A DNA stretch of 64,000 nt from Tricholomella constricta. Lineage: Eukaryota; Basidiomycota; Agaricomycetes; Agaricales; Lyophyllaceae. The position numbers were made by a program, and so were the translations under genes. Below the pieces are notes generated by a model. That model made no database searches, was not told where the DNA came from, and saw nothing but the letters and a program-made list of their open reading frames with translations. The stretch is taken from positions 1-64,000 of the forward strand of contig JAACJP010000029.1 of NCBI GenBank assembly GCA_013368375.1. Direction: 5' to 3'. Positions 34,151 to 45,895 of this stretch are shown piece by piece. The stretch's first letter is position 1. Every line of letters begins with the position of its first letter.

Positions 34151-36550
34151 TGGGGGGTCGAGAAATTTACTGCACCTGCATGATGCTGCGCACCACTTCG
34201 CACCCTGTCAGCGGAGAATGTAGGCCATGTACGAGGACTAGAAGGGGGGAACTTCAGATGGATGCTTGACTGCGAAAAGGAGACGAACAGAACACATACC
34301 TCTGATAGCAAGACCCCTCCTTCCTCAGCCGTGACAGCGATCGGCGGAAGAAATGATATTGAATTTTCGATCCGGGCATGTGCAGCTGCGCGCGGGACTA
34401 GATGAGAGGGATGTTAAACAAGACCTGAACGAAGGATGGAAATGAACACACCTTGCACCGTATATTGACCTGCGAAAGCGATCTGCGGAAGAAAGGATGA
34501 TGCTGTACAGGTGTGTCACGCCGAACAAGTACAGAGGCGCGGTGCTTCGCACCCTCATCACATATCCAGAACGTCGATGGCATTTTGGGGAGGGCAGCGG
34601 TCAGCGAGCAGATGAGTCCAGGCCTGTAGAACAGCGCACCGAGTATCGTGTAGATCACGAGGCTGCAAAGGGGGGAGTGCTTCAGTGCATGCTTGTGTGC
34701 GAAGAGGAGTGGAGCATACCTCGAAGCAACAGCCCACACTTCAACAGATATCCTGGGCCGCGACAGCGATCGCCGGAAGAAAGAATATCGGATTTTTGAC
34801 ATGGCAATGTGTAGAAGTGTGTGGAAGATGTCGATGTATGGCTGGAAGGGAGGGCACGTCAGGCAAAACTTGATGGCAGTAAGGAAATTCAAACACCTCC
34901 ACGCCAAACCCTAGGCGGATACCTTCACCAGCGACAGTGATCGGCAGAAGAAAGAAGATCGTGGTGCACGGTGCTTCACACCCACCTTCATCAGTCGTCC
35001 AGATTGTCGATAGCATTTCGCCGAAGGCCGGGGCGGACGCGGGGCAAATACTCGAGCCGGGCACCACCCCACGCCCTACACCAGAGACTGAACAGCGATC
35101 GGCGGAAGGCGAAATACCGAATTTGAGTGGCGAGGGCGCAGATAATGGATGGATGCGTCGACACAGCTAGACAAGAACATTGAATGCTTGAAGAGTAGGT
35201 AATAAATAAACGAACTTACGTGGTGCTCCGCACCACTCCGCATCCTTGAGAAGGCGATCGGCGGAAGGCGAAATATCGAATTTGGCGGCGAGGGGTGATA
35301 TCAACGAAAGCATGGCGACCGTGAGCAAGCGTTGACATTACTAGATGAGATCAACGAATGTGTAAGGATAGAGAGTAAACAAAAGAATGTACGTGGTGCT
35401 ACGCACCACTCCGCACCATCGAGGGTGATTCCCGGATGAAAGAATATCAAATTTCACATGGCGCGACATTGAAAGACACTGGGGCGGTGGAAATTGCAAG
35501 GCGGGCGCGGGTCAAATGGGGCTAGGCTTCTGGAGTGGGAACCACCTCGCACCCTACATCAGAGCCTCAATGGCGATCGGCGGAACACCAAATATCGAGT
35601 TTGGCGGCGAGAGGTGAAGGTTACAGAAGCGCGACCGCGACAAGGCGTGGGTACAGCTAGAGAGCATCAATGAGCGCTTGAGCAGTGGGGAATAAATGAA
35701 CGAACCTACTATGGTTCTCCACACCCTACATTGAACCCTCAACAGCGATTGGCGGAAGTCCAAATATCGATTTTGGCGGCGAGGGGTGAAGGTGATTAAT
35801 GCACGGCGACCACGGGAACTTGGTGTGGACGCAGCTAGATATCATCAATTAGTGCTGAGAAGGTAACATTATTGATAAACGAACCTACTGTGGTGCTCCG
35901 CACCACTCTGCACCTTCGATGACGATTCCGGGAAGAAAAGGACTCGAGTTTGGCGTGGCGCAACATTCAAAGACTCTGGGGCGGCGTAAATCGCATGGCC
36001 GGCATGGGGCTGATGAAGCTAGACCTCTTGAACTAAGCACCACTCCACACTCTACATTAAACCCTCAACAGCGATTGGCGGAAGTCCAAATATCGATTTT
36101 GGCCGCGAGGGGTGAAGGTGATTAATGCACGACCACGGGAACTTAGTGTGGACGCAGCTAGATATCATCAATTAGTGCTGGAAGGGTAACATTATTGATA
36201 AACGAACCTACTGTGGTGCTCCACACCACTCTGCACCCTCGTTGGCGATTCTCGGAAGAAGAAATATCGAATTTAATGTGGCGCAATTCGCAAAGGAAGG
36301 GGCAGCGCCAATTGCTCTCTGAGTGGGCAGATACTCGTGCGTTCCGCATCCTATGAAGCACCGGGATCCCAACAGCGATTGGCGGACGTCGAAATTTCGA
36401 ATTCGAAGTGTGGAGTCGGCGTCCAGGTGTGTAGCAATTGATCATCGCAAGATTGTCGAATTCGAAGGCTAGAAAAGAAGTGAAGTAAGCTGTTTTTCAG
36501 GAATCTGGCATGGTGCGAACATACCTGACAGTTCTCCGCTCCACACCACA
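34150..36550 (-). repeat. Tandem exon+intron-like modules with hairpin donors (unit 1)
   Basis: At least 13 diverged copies of a motif with core GCGATCGGCGGA...GAAATATCGAATTT (plus-strand reading). On the minus strand many modules have the form: ~120-bp exon-like block ending in a 7-bp-stem hairpin (GTGGTGC GGA GCACCAC), then a donor (GTAAGTTCG, GTACATTC, GTAGGTTCG), then a 52-54 bp intron ending in CTAG. Clear introns: 35167-35219, 35341-35392, 35657-35709, 35835-35888, 36158-36211. Between the first two lies a 121-bp exon-like block. The homologous block is open in different frames in neighbouring modules and several contain stops, so a standard protein is not supported. A spliced non-coding RNA or decayed gene are the alternatives. 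Confidence 0.65.
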
Positions 36551-37940
36551 CCCTGTTCTTCCCAAATATCCAAGACCTTGATCCGCAATTGGGGTGCGAT
36601 TATCTGGAATCTGCATCAGTAGATCACTCTCGTCCTTCACGGAGAGCGCTGACATTGACATTTCCCAGCGTGCGGAGCACGCGTGGAGAGCACAATGGGT
36701 GCAATGAGGATGTAATCTTTACGTGTAGGTGAGAAATTGCTCTGCAAGACGTTGATGGCAAACTACTCACGGTTATTTGTCGCACGCCAAACAACGTCCT
36801 CGAGATCATTGACATTGGTGACGACGACCGAGTAGCAGCATTGCAGAGCTCGATGCATTATTCTGGGATTGGGGATGGGAGAGTGGACTGGCATAGATTC
36901 GGCATGGGAGGTGTGATATTTTCTTGTCCGTCGGGAGAGCTTTTATACTGATTTCCACGAACAGCCCTGAGCACTGTCGCCCGGCTGCGGCTGAAGCTTT
37001 CCGCCGCAAATTCTTGTCCGTCAGGTCAGTGTTTGTTGGTTTTACTTGGCAGAAAGCTTCTTACACTAGCCTGTTTATTGCCAGGGTATTGCTCCTCCGC
37101 TCAATATTCCAATGGAATTTCTTACACTAGTTTGTTTATTGCCAGGGTATTGATATTCCAATCGAATCTCCTGGACCAGGGGAGCGGATCTTCCGTGCTT
37201 GTGCCTTCCCCACCGTCATCCACAGCTTGGGTTTCAAGTCGTGAGTAAAATATACCTGTACATGATTTTTGAAGAGCACATTGCTATCTGTGCCATCTCC
37301 CGGATGGTTAGAAAGTCTGCTAAAAATCCATCCACTCTGGGAGCAGGCTCGGCTAGCAAGCAGGTATGTACCTTACCCCATATGCGACGCCACAAGCCTA
37401 GACTATCGCCACAATATCTTCCCACTCCACACTGGACTTGCTTTGCCCAGCTTCTTCCAGTATCATGACCGGTATTTCTGCTACCGAGTTTCTGTCTTTT
37501 TTGTTTCAGAGCACTGGTCACTTACAAATTCTTTGTTTAGGTCAGGAATACGATGGGCTCTGCTTTCGCGACGACATGCTCACCTCGAAATTCCGCTACC
37601 TCTATTTCGTCCGCTCATATTCACGCATGCATACGGTAAGCTCAACACTCACCCTGTTTACTAGCACTGTATCCATCCCAACTTATATATCATTTGCAGG
37701 TTCCCTCATCTATTGCATCTTCTGTGGTATTTCGCTTGTGCTAGATCAGGTCTATGGAATATTGTGATTCAGGCACACCTGAGTTCTCCGTCAACGCGGG
37801 TAAGCTCCCATCAATTCATCTGCTGCTCGGAATGTTGCGTTCGAGTGTATATAAGCCCTCGTTTCTGAATGTAATTCCATCAGCTTCCCCTCATTGTCCT
37901 TCTCTACTCGCATTCTCACGCAATGATTCCCATATTTCTA
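36551..37940. other. Intergenic / possible plus-strand exons
   Basis: Includes a duplicated short stretch (CTTACACTAG...TTTATTGCCAGGGTATTG at about 37069 and 37127). An open frame at 37438-37767 is rich in Ser, Ile and Phe and has no recognisable motif. Candidate plus-strand donors and acceptors occur (for example GTAAGCTC at about 37637 to TTGCAG at about 37700) but no frame is supported. Confidence 0.35.
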
Positions 37941-37948
37941 CGCCATAT

Positions 37949-38570
37949 GTATGTCCAATTCGCTCTTCTGAATCCCAATATATCACCAAATTTCGGCTAA
38001 TCAACACTCATTTTACAGATATTTTTGCCCCGCGGCGAGCGGCACCACGCTCCTCTTAGATACAGACGATGAACCTCGTCTCTGACTGGCTGTGCCAGCG
38101 GAGCGGTGCGCAGCACCGCGACATGACAAATCCCTATTTTAATTACCTTTGTCATGGTGTGGGCCCCCTGTACATTGTCTGCTCACATTATCATGCGATG
38201 ATTCCCATTGTTTTTACGCCATATGTATGTCCAATTCGCTCTTCTGAATCCCAATATATCACCAAATTTCGGCTAATCAACACTCATTTTACAGATATTT
38301 TTGCCCCGCGGCGAGCGGCACCACGCTCCTCTTAGATACAGACGATGAACCTCGTCTCTGACTGGCTGTGCCAGCGGAGCGGTGCGCAGCACCGCGACAT
38401 GACAAATCCCTATTTTAATTACCTTTGTCATGGTGTGGGCCCCCTGTACATTGTCTGCTCACATTATCATGCGATGATTCCCATTGTTTTTACGCCATAT
38501 GTATGTTCAATCCGCTCTCCTGAATTCTAATATCTTACCAAATTTATGTTAATCCACACCCATTTTTCAG
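37949..38570 (+). repeat. 276-bp exon+intron tandem duplication (unit 1)
   Basis: Plus-strand introns at 37949-38018, 38225-38294 and 38501-38570 (each 70 bp, GTATGT...TTACAG or TTTCAG, with a CTAAT branch-like site) flank two exon-like blocks of exactly 206 bp (38019-38224 and 38295-38500) that are virtually identical. Each 206-bp block holds inverted repeats: GCGGTGC GCA GCACCGC (38103-38119 and 38379-38395), CTGGC TGT GCCAG, and GACGA...TCGTC. A third, diverged block (38571-38754) follows and ends at a GTAAGT donor with a 49-bp intron (38755-38803). One frame reads GTTLLLDTDDEPRL and then a stop, so any coding function is lost. Confidence 0.75.
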
Positions 38571-38803
38571 ATTTTTTTGCCCCGCGGCGAGCGGCGCCAC
38601 GCTCGGCTTAGATACAGACGATGAACCCCGTCTCTGACTGGCTGTGCCAGCGAAGCGGTGCGCAGCACCGCGACATGCCAGGTCCCTGTTTTCATCACCT
38701 TTCACATGGACGTGTACCTTGATTACAGGAACCTTGGCCCTAGCATGTAGAACGGTAAGTTGACATTCTCCCACAAAAATGTTATCTAATCGAAATATTA
38801 CAG

Positions 38804-40300
38804 GTCTGTCTTCAATTCCAGGATATTTATCTCAACTCAGCAGAAAGCGGCACCCGTCAGGTAAATGTATTTCGCGCTGCGGTGCACATCACAGGCGGCT
38901 AGTAGATAGCCGATCGCGTACCTATGATAGCCCTAGTGAAAGTTCAGCTAACGTCAGTGAGCGGCGCAGCCGCTGTGTGCACCCACACGCTGTTGCGCTC
39001 TCTACCCTTGCCTTTACTGCGCTCCTGCAGTGTTTCACGCTCTCCCATAGTGGGGCAGCCGGTACGCGCCAGCCACTCGCTCGCACCTGCGCGCTGTAGA
39101 ATTTCTGTGCACGGTGCACGCAGCACCCCGCACCGGCACTCGACTTTCTAAAGCTCATCATCGCGCCCGTGTGCCTGCCATTCATCGCAGTAGTACCCTT
39201 CTGTCCTGCTTATCGTAGTCAGTGATACGTACATGCCGCCGTAGATACCTGTATACCACCTGTATAGTGCACCCGTGAATATAATCCCCATTTTACTTGT
39301 CTATGCCTATCGCGTCCGCTGTAAGACTTGACGTTGATGTTGGACACGGCGACTGAATGTTGTGTATGTCAATTTAATGAGCTCTGTGTACTGCGCACCT
39401 TTGCATTGATGTTCCACTGTGTGTATTTCATGCCGACTGCAAGACTTGCGTGGATGGATGGTATTACACACCTGTACGTTGATGTCCGGAAGTCCAGATG
39501 ACGACGACTGCGTGTACTTTATGTTGACTTTATTACTCGTGTATATACAATGGTATTGCGCACCTTGAGCGTTCGAGCCCGCTGTCCGTCTCTACATGCA
39601 CTAACAGTGCATGCTCGCAGTGAGGAAGGTTACGCTACCCAATAAATGAGATAGCGAGCTAATTAGAAGGATAAACGGTGAGACGAATTGAACTCGAACA
39701 GGTACGTAGCCGTCAAGGGGAGAAGGAACACACCCTTGTGTTCATCGTACACCACATTCGCGCCTTTTGCTCCATTTACAGTGATGTATGTAGGGTAAAG
39801 TGTCGTCAGAAATGCGTCCACGCGTCCATAGATATGTACGTACCTATGTACCATTCACACCTTGGATATATCCTCCTCTGATCTCTCCACTGCGTGTGCG
39901 CGCTGTGTGACACCTCGAGCGATTCGGTTTCGCGTAGATGTTCGTTAGTGGACTGTGTACCATTTGTCAATGTATTAATTGTGTAAATGCAGTCGGTTGA
40001 ACTCACCTGGATTGCCCCACGTCGTCCAGACGTGTCTGTGTGCCGCAACGCGTCCCAATCGCACCTTTAGCTTCGTTTACAAATTATGTTGCATAGAGCG
40101 TAGTGGGATCTGCGTCCGCGTCGCTGGAGATGCGCACGTACCTGCCAGTGTCGATAGCATTCCCTGTGTGGTGTGCATGCGCCTGTATGTCGTTTATAGA
40201 CTCTGTAGCAATTGTAAATGTTATTAATCGTGTAATACAGTCATGGAGAACAAGACTCATCGTTATGAACCCCACAGCGCGTGCTCACGACTCCACAGAC
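38804..40300. other. No supported gene; possible relic exons
   Basis: The first ~60 bp after the 38755-38803 intron reads LQFQDIYLNSAESGTRQ in one frame and then a GTAAAT donor. Beyond that are short frames on both strands only (for example 38924-39151 and 39678-39881), repeated in unit 2. I see no coherent gene. Confidence 0.35.
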
Positions 40301-40930
40301 CCACCCCACGAGTACTCGAGACGACGCGTCGCCTGGACGTGTCTATGTGTTCGTTACAGGTCCCAGTGGCGCCCTTTGCATCGACTTTGGGTTCTGAGGA
40401 GTAGAAGGGCAGTCAGTGATGCCAGATGTGCCCACATACCTTCCTGTGTCCAAGCCGTTCCCTACACTGCTCCCTTTGAGTCCCTGTCATGTGTACCATT
40501 TGTAGCACTTGTCAGTGAGTGGAATGATATCAATATGGTCGCACTACGCACCTTGAGTCCTTGCCCATCGTCATGAGCCCCACAGCGCATGCTCACAACC
40601 CTACAGCCCTACCCCACGAGTTCCTGCAATGACGAATCGCCTGGGCGTTTCTATGTGTTCGTTATGGGTCCCAGTGGCGCGCTTTGGATCGACTTTGAGT
40701 TCTGAAAAGGAGAGTGCAGTCAGTGATGGCAGACGTGTATGTACGTTCGTACCACGTCCCAATCGCGCCCTTTGCATCGGTTTCGAAGTTCTGTGGAGCA
40801 GAGTGCAGTCAAAAAGGCAGTTAGTGATGTTAGATGTGTCGTAGCACGTCCCAGTCGCGCGATTTCAGAGTTCTGTGGAGTGTAGTACAGTTAGTGGTGT
40901 GTTTCCGCCGCCAGAGACGCCTACATACCT
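40300..40930 (-). repeat. Microexon-like array (unit 1)
   Basis: Minus-strand copies of a ~37-bp block with core GATGCAAAGGGCGC and ACTGGGAC, separated by 46-56 bp stretches that start GTACGA, GTAACG or GTATGT, contain CTAAC or CTGAC, and end in CAG. One clear intron is 40702-40752. Some splice sites present in unit 2 are mutated here, for example a GT donor next to about 40840. Confidence 0.6.
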
Positions 40931-41277
40931 GAGATTGTTCGCTCTCCTGCTCCCATCATCTCCCTACTCGGCGAGGCTGCGCAGTGTTCATCGCGAGTTG
41001 GACGCTATTGTAGGATCGAAGACTAGAAGACTGCGATTGTGATAAGTTCTAGCGGTAAAGAAATGTAGTTAATGAGATGGAAGCTCACCTTTGCGTACAA
41101 GTTGCGCGATTGAGAACGCAATCTGTCGGTTTGACGGGCGGTAATCGCGCGGTACAACGGCCCGGGGTGTTGACCATTGTGGACAACAGTCGAAACTCAA
41201 ATTTTGAACACGCCAACGCCCGATTTCAACTTTCGATGACTACTCCTATACATGCCGGCCTTTAACCGCTCCCCAGA
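40931..41277. other. End of unit 1, junction DNA
   Basis: Non-coding DNA leading to the unit 1/unit 2 junction. The ~350 bp before the junction is repeated before the unit 2/unit 3 junction at 53119, with small insertions in unit 2 (about 52775-52800 and 52968-52978). Confidence 0.5.
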
Positions 41278-41306
41278 ACGCTGCTCACTTTGGGATCTGC
41301 TCATGG

Positions 41307-44300
41307 TGCGGAAAAGGCGGTGAATGATTGGCTGGCGCAGACGCCGGAGCTGTACCTCCTTGCGCTCACACAGTTTGCGATTGCTGCTGACACTGAGGTG
41401 GTAAGTTTTATGTCGTTGGATGGTGTAGGATTGGCTGGACGCTGGGCTACGGATCCACGAGGTGTCGTCAACTGGGCGCTGCTCGCCATTTCTCACTCTT
41501 TCATTCATACCATGCCCTCTTCTCTGTATTAACTTCTTTTGCCCCCAGATGCGCTCATTCTCTCTCGTCCTCCTCCGGCGCCTCCTCTTCCGTCCCGCCC
41601 CACCACCGGACCGCGTGCAGCCCCTCACCCTGTGCCCCGGCTGACGCTGTACGACCACCTCTCGTCCCAAACCCTCACTACCCTCGAACGCCTCCTCCTG
41701 CACTCCCTCTCGCACGAGCCCGCCCAAAAGGTCCGCAGGAACACCGTCGACACCGTCTGCGACATCGCCAACCAGGGCATGGCGCGCGGACGGCCGTGGC
41801 ACGCCCTCCAGTCTCAGGCCTTTGCCATGAGCCAGGCATTGGGCCCCCACGAGGCTCTGGCCCGCGCCAGCGCGTTTGGGGTGTTCTCGGGCGCACCCAA
41901 TTTGGTAATGGATCTTCAGACGGAGGTCGTCCTCCATGTCTTCCAAAGGGGCCTCCAGGATCCTGACAGCATCGACGTGTGTCCTCTGCTCAATTTATTC
42001 TTTCTTATCACTGTGTATTTACTTAAGAGACACTAACAGGTCCGACACGCCGCGCTGCGCGGCTCAGTTGCTTACCTCGAAGCCGCCGACGCGCAGCAGC
42101 TGGCCCAAGCCCTACCGCTGATGTACCCAATGCTAGAGACGCTCCCCGCACTCGCGCACTCCCTGGCCCTGGCCCAGCCCTTCTCCCAGCCCGCCTCTGT
42201 CCCGGCGCCATCCACGCCCGTGCCGCCCAACACGACGACGAGCAACTATCACCACCTCTCCGTGTTCCTCGCGGTCCTGACCCCGCTGTGCACCTCCCAC
42301 CCCACCCTCTTCGCCCCGCACCTCCCTGCGCTCCTCCTGTTCCTCCCTGCGCTCATATTACCGGCCGCGGACTGCGGCCCCACCCCTACCGTCGGCCGCC
42401 CCTTCCCTCACCGCAGCGCCACCGGGAACGGGAGCGGGGGCTCGGGCTCGGGCAGGCAGGGTGCGTTCGTGTTCCCGCTTGACGGGATGACGGCGTCCTC
42501 TCCCTCCTCCTCCTCCTCCTCTTCCTCCCCAGGCACGGGCACGGGTGGGGAGGCGGAGGGGCAGGCACGGAAGCACGCCGAGGAGGACGAGGAGCTTGCG
42601 CAGGAGGACGACCTGCGGCAGACGCTGCGGCTGAGCGCGCTAGAGTTCATGATCAGCCTGAGCGAGGCCAAGGCGGGGATGGTAAGGAAGCAGCCGGGGT
42701 GGACGGAGATTGTGGTCAGAGCGTGTTTGGAGGCGATGGGCGAGTTTGATGAGGAGGCCGAGGGCGGGTTGGAGGGCTGGTTGAGCGATGATGTGAGGTT
42801 TTTTTGCTCCCTTTTTTGTTTTCGTGTTCTTTTGGCTGCTGACTGTGAAATTTGTGTTTGGTTGCGCCCCCCCTTCTTGCGGTGCTAGCCGTCGAACAGT
42901 TCGAGCTCGGCAGAGACGGATTCGCCGCCGGCGCTGTATGAGCAGTCTTTGGATCGTCTGGCGTGTGCGATGGGCGGGCGTGCTGTGCTCCCGCCCGCAT
43001 TCCAGGTGCGTCTGCGTCTGCCGCTTTCCCTGTGTGTCCGTTTTGTGTGATCCAGATCTTTGTATCAGTACATCCCGTCGATGCTGGCGAGCTACGACTG
43101 GCGCGTACGCCATGCGGGGCTTATGGCGATTGCGGCTATTGGAGAGGGGACGGGCAAGGTCAGTTTGATGTCGATGTCTTGCTTCTTGTTGGACCTTTTA
43201 CTGATCAGGGGGTATCTTGGTTAGGTGATGCAAAATGAGCTCGGAAAGATCGTCGAGTAAGTGGAAGGGATGCCCCAAGACGGCTTCGAAGTTTGATTGA
43301 TGAGAAGACGTCAGCTGATGTCGTGTCCTTGTCTAGTCTGGTGACACCCATGTTCAGCGACTCGCATCCGCGTGTGAGGTATGCGGCGTGTCAATGCGTG
43401 TAAGTCTTCCTCCTGCTTATCCAGATGGTGGTTGACGTGCCGCCAGGGGACAGCTGTGCACGGACCTCGAGGTACGTGTTCCTTTGCCGTTTGCTGTTGC
43501 GGGCGCGGGTGTGAACGTAACTGACTGATCCCGACTCGCGATTTCAGGAAATCATTCAGGAGAAGTATCACCAGCAGCTGTTCGCCGTGCTCATCCCGAC
43601 CTTGGAGGATCCCGAACCCAGGTACGCCCCCTCCCACCCAGCTCTTCACCGTCCACCACCCAACTATAACTATGCACACAGAGTCCATTCGCATGCGGCG
43701 GCGGCCCTGATCAACTTTTGCGAAGGTGTCGAGCGCGATACGCTCCTGCCGTACCTCGACCCCATCGTCGAGCGTCTCCTCAAGCTTTTGAACCCCGCTG
43801 GTGACCCTGCGACTGTCAAGCGGTATGTGCAGGAACAGGCGATCACGACGCTGGCGATGGTGGCGGATGCTAGCGAGCTCACATTCGTAAAGGTGGGTGC
43901 TGGTTTCCTCTTCTCCGTCTCTGGTTCTGCGCGTTCGATTTGGGCCGGTCTCACGTCTTTTGCCCTTAGCATTACTCGTCGATAATGCCCTTGCTGCTGA
44001 ATGTCTTGCGCAATGCGGATGGACCAGACTATAGGAAGCTCAGAGTGAAGGCCATGGAATGTGCGGGACTCATCGGTGCGTTCCTTCCTCCCCACACCTT
44101 TTCATTGACGAAAACAATCCTTGTCTGTCTTCAGCGATCGCCGTCGGCCGAGATGTATTCAGGCCGGACTCGAACACGCTCGTAGAGCTTCTCATACGCA
44201 TACAAAGTCAGTGCCCACCTTCGCCCCCCTTTGGGATCTGCTGATGCCGTGGACACACCGTGCAGAGGGCCCCGTCGATCCAGCGGACACGCAGCTGGGG

Positions 44301-45274
44301 CACTACCTCATCGCGACGTGGGCCAAGGTGTGCCAGGCCATGGGCCCCGAATTCGAGCCATACCTCCCTGTGGTCATGCCCGCTCTCATACAGACGGCGA
44401 GCGCAAAGGCAGACGTGTCCGTCTACGGTGTGTTTTTTCTTCTTCGTCTTTTGTTTCGTAAACTCGAACTTTGTGTGGCAGAGGACGACGAGGAAAAGGT
44501 CGAGGAGCGGGAGGGCTGGGAGACGGTCGTTATGGATGGCCAGACGCTCGGGATACGCACGTCCGCGATCGAGGAAAAGTGCCAGGCGTTCGAGACGCTG
44601 GTTATCTATTGCTCGACGCTCGGTGCTCGGTTCGCGCCGTATCTCGCACAGAGCCTCGAAGTGACGCTCCCCGCCTTGAGGTTCTACTTCCATGATGGCG
44701 TGAGGGAGGCCTGTGCCCTGTACGTCGCGTCTTTTTCTGTATTCTTTTGGTTTGTCGTCTTCTGACTTTTTGTCCTGGCGCCAGCCTCATTCCTATGCTC
44801 CTGGCAGCGGGCAAGGCAAGCGCAACGCTCACGAACCAGATGGTGTCAGCGACTTTCCATCAGCTGATCAGCTGCATCAGCACCGAGCACGACGCCTCCT
44901 TCCTCGCCTCGCTCTACAAATGCTTCAACGACGCCATGCGCGTCATCGGCGGCGCCGGGGCCTTGCCGCGCGAATACAACGAGGGCGTCGTGGAGGCGAC
45001 CAAGCGCCAGCTGCAGGGGCTCGCGGACCGGCGCAAGGGGCGGGCGAACCGCGCTGCGAATCTCATAAACTCGGAGGGCGGCGGCGGCGGCGGCGGCGGG
45101 GGAGACAAGGAGGAGATGGCGCTACTGGAGGAGATTGAGGACTTTGCGCTGGAGGATATGATGCGCATGCTGACGTCGTTGGATCCGAACCACCCGCTGC
45201 TTGTTGCTGTGTCGAGCGTGAAGGATTTGGGATTTAATACTTGGGATAGTGATGAGGAGGAGGAGGAGGGCTGA
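41307..45274 (+). pseudogene. Importin beta pseudogene, copy 2 (no exon 1, frameshift)
   Basis: Corresponds to exons 2-16 of the upstream importin. Three defects are visible. Exon 1 and the start codon are missing because the duplication begins in intron 1. The acceptor of exon 2 reads ATGG instead of ATAG (about 41303-41306). One C is missing in exon 3 (about 41597-41601), giving a TGA at 41642-41644. Downstream exons keep intact frames and splice sites: exon 4 spans 42040-42792, two codons shorter and in frame, and the stop is at 45274. The inactivation is therefore recent, or a shorter protein starting later is made. The CGA/GTAAGT donor of exon 7 and the polyglycine run near the end differ slightly from copy 1. 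Confidence 0.88.
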
Positions 45275-45895
45275 TGCCGCCCGGACTTGTGTGGAATATA
45301 TCCTGTACTCTGTATGCTGTTGTCAGGCGGTGGAGGATTTGAGTGTAGTTACTATTCACCTTGAATTCAAAGACAGAATCAAGCACTTGAGGGGATCAAA
45401 GTTAACATGGGAAGCAAAGAGAAACACGGGTGACCCCCAAGTGCGCCAAGAGGTGTGCCAATGTATTGTACGCATGGCCAAAATCGAGTCGCAAGGTGCG
45501 ATTTCTGCTTATTTTAACAATCTCTCGACCATAAGTTCCCCTCCCCGCAGGGAGCTCGCAGTAAAAAAAAAATGTCCGGCCGTTGCAGTGTTTCGTGCAA
45601 CGGCCGAACGAGGTTTGGCATTTGGTATTCTACGGCGCCGTGTTGCGTGCAGGTATTCTACAGTATTCTAGTGCGAGGCAGACAGCACATCAACTGAATC
45701 AGCAGACAGCACACGTCGAACGGCGAAAGCACCAACGCGCGGCGCTTGTGGACCACGGCGGTGGTAAACGTATGACGTGGCTTCAAGTCAACCGGCGATA
45801 TTCGAGCGTAAAGACATGAAATCGGTAGCGCGCGATGGTGATTGGATACGTGCAGTGGTCACGTCAGCTAGAAATGGGCGGGCTGAGACTTGGAT
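45275..45895. other. Copy-2 importin 3' region
   Basis: Duplicate of 33529-34150, including the GGCCGTTGCA inverted repeat (about 45578-45606). No gene. Confidence 0.6.

Larger units (their letters stand above)
29511..41277 (+). repeat. Tandem duplication unit 1 (11,767 bp)
   Basis: From ACGCTGCTCACTTTGGG in importin intron 1, the whole following sequence is repeated from 41278. By eye the two units are nearly identical over most of their length, including intergenic DNA. The main differences are module copy-number changes. Unit 1 contains importin exons 2-16 and the exon/intron module arrays. Confidence 0.95.

Noticed and set aside
41307..45274. A second functional importin gene
   Set aside because: No exon 1 or start codon, lost acceptor AG before exon 2, and a 1-bp deletion with early stop in exon 3.
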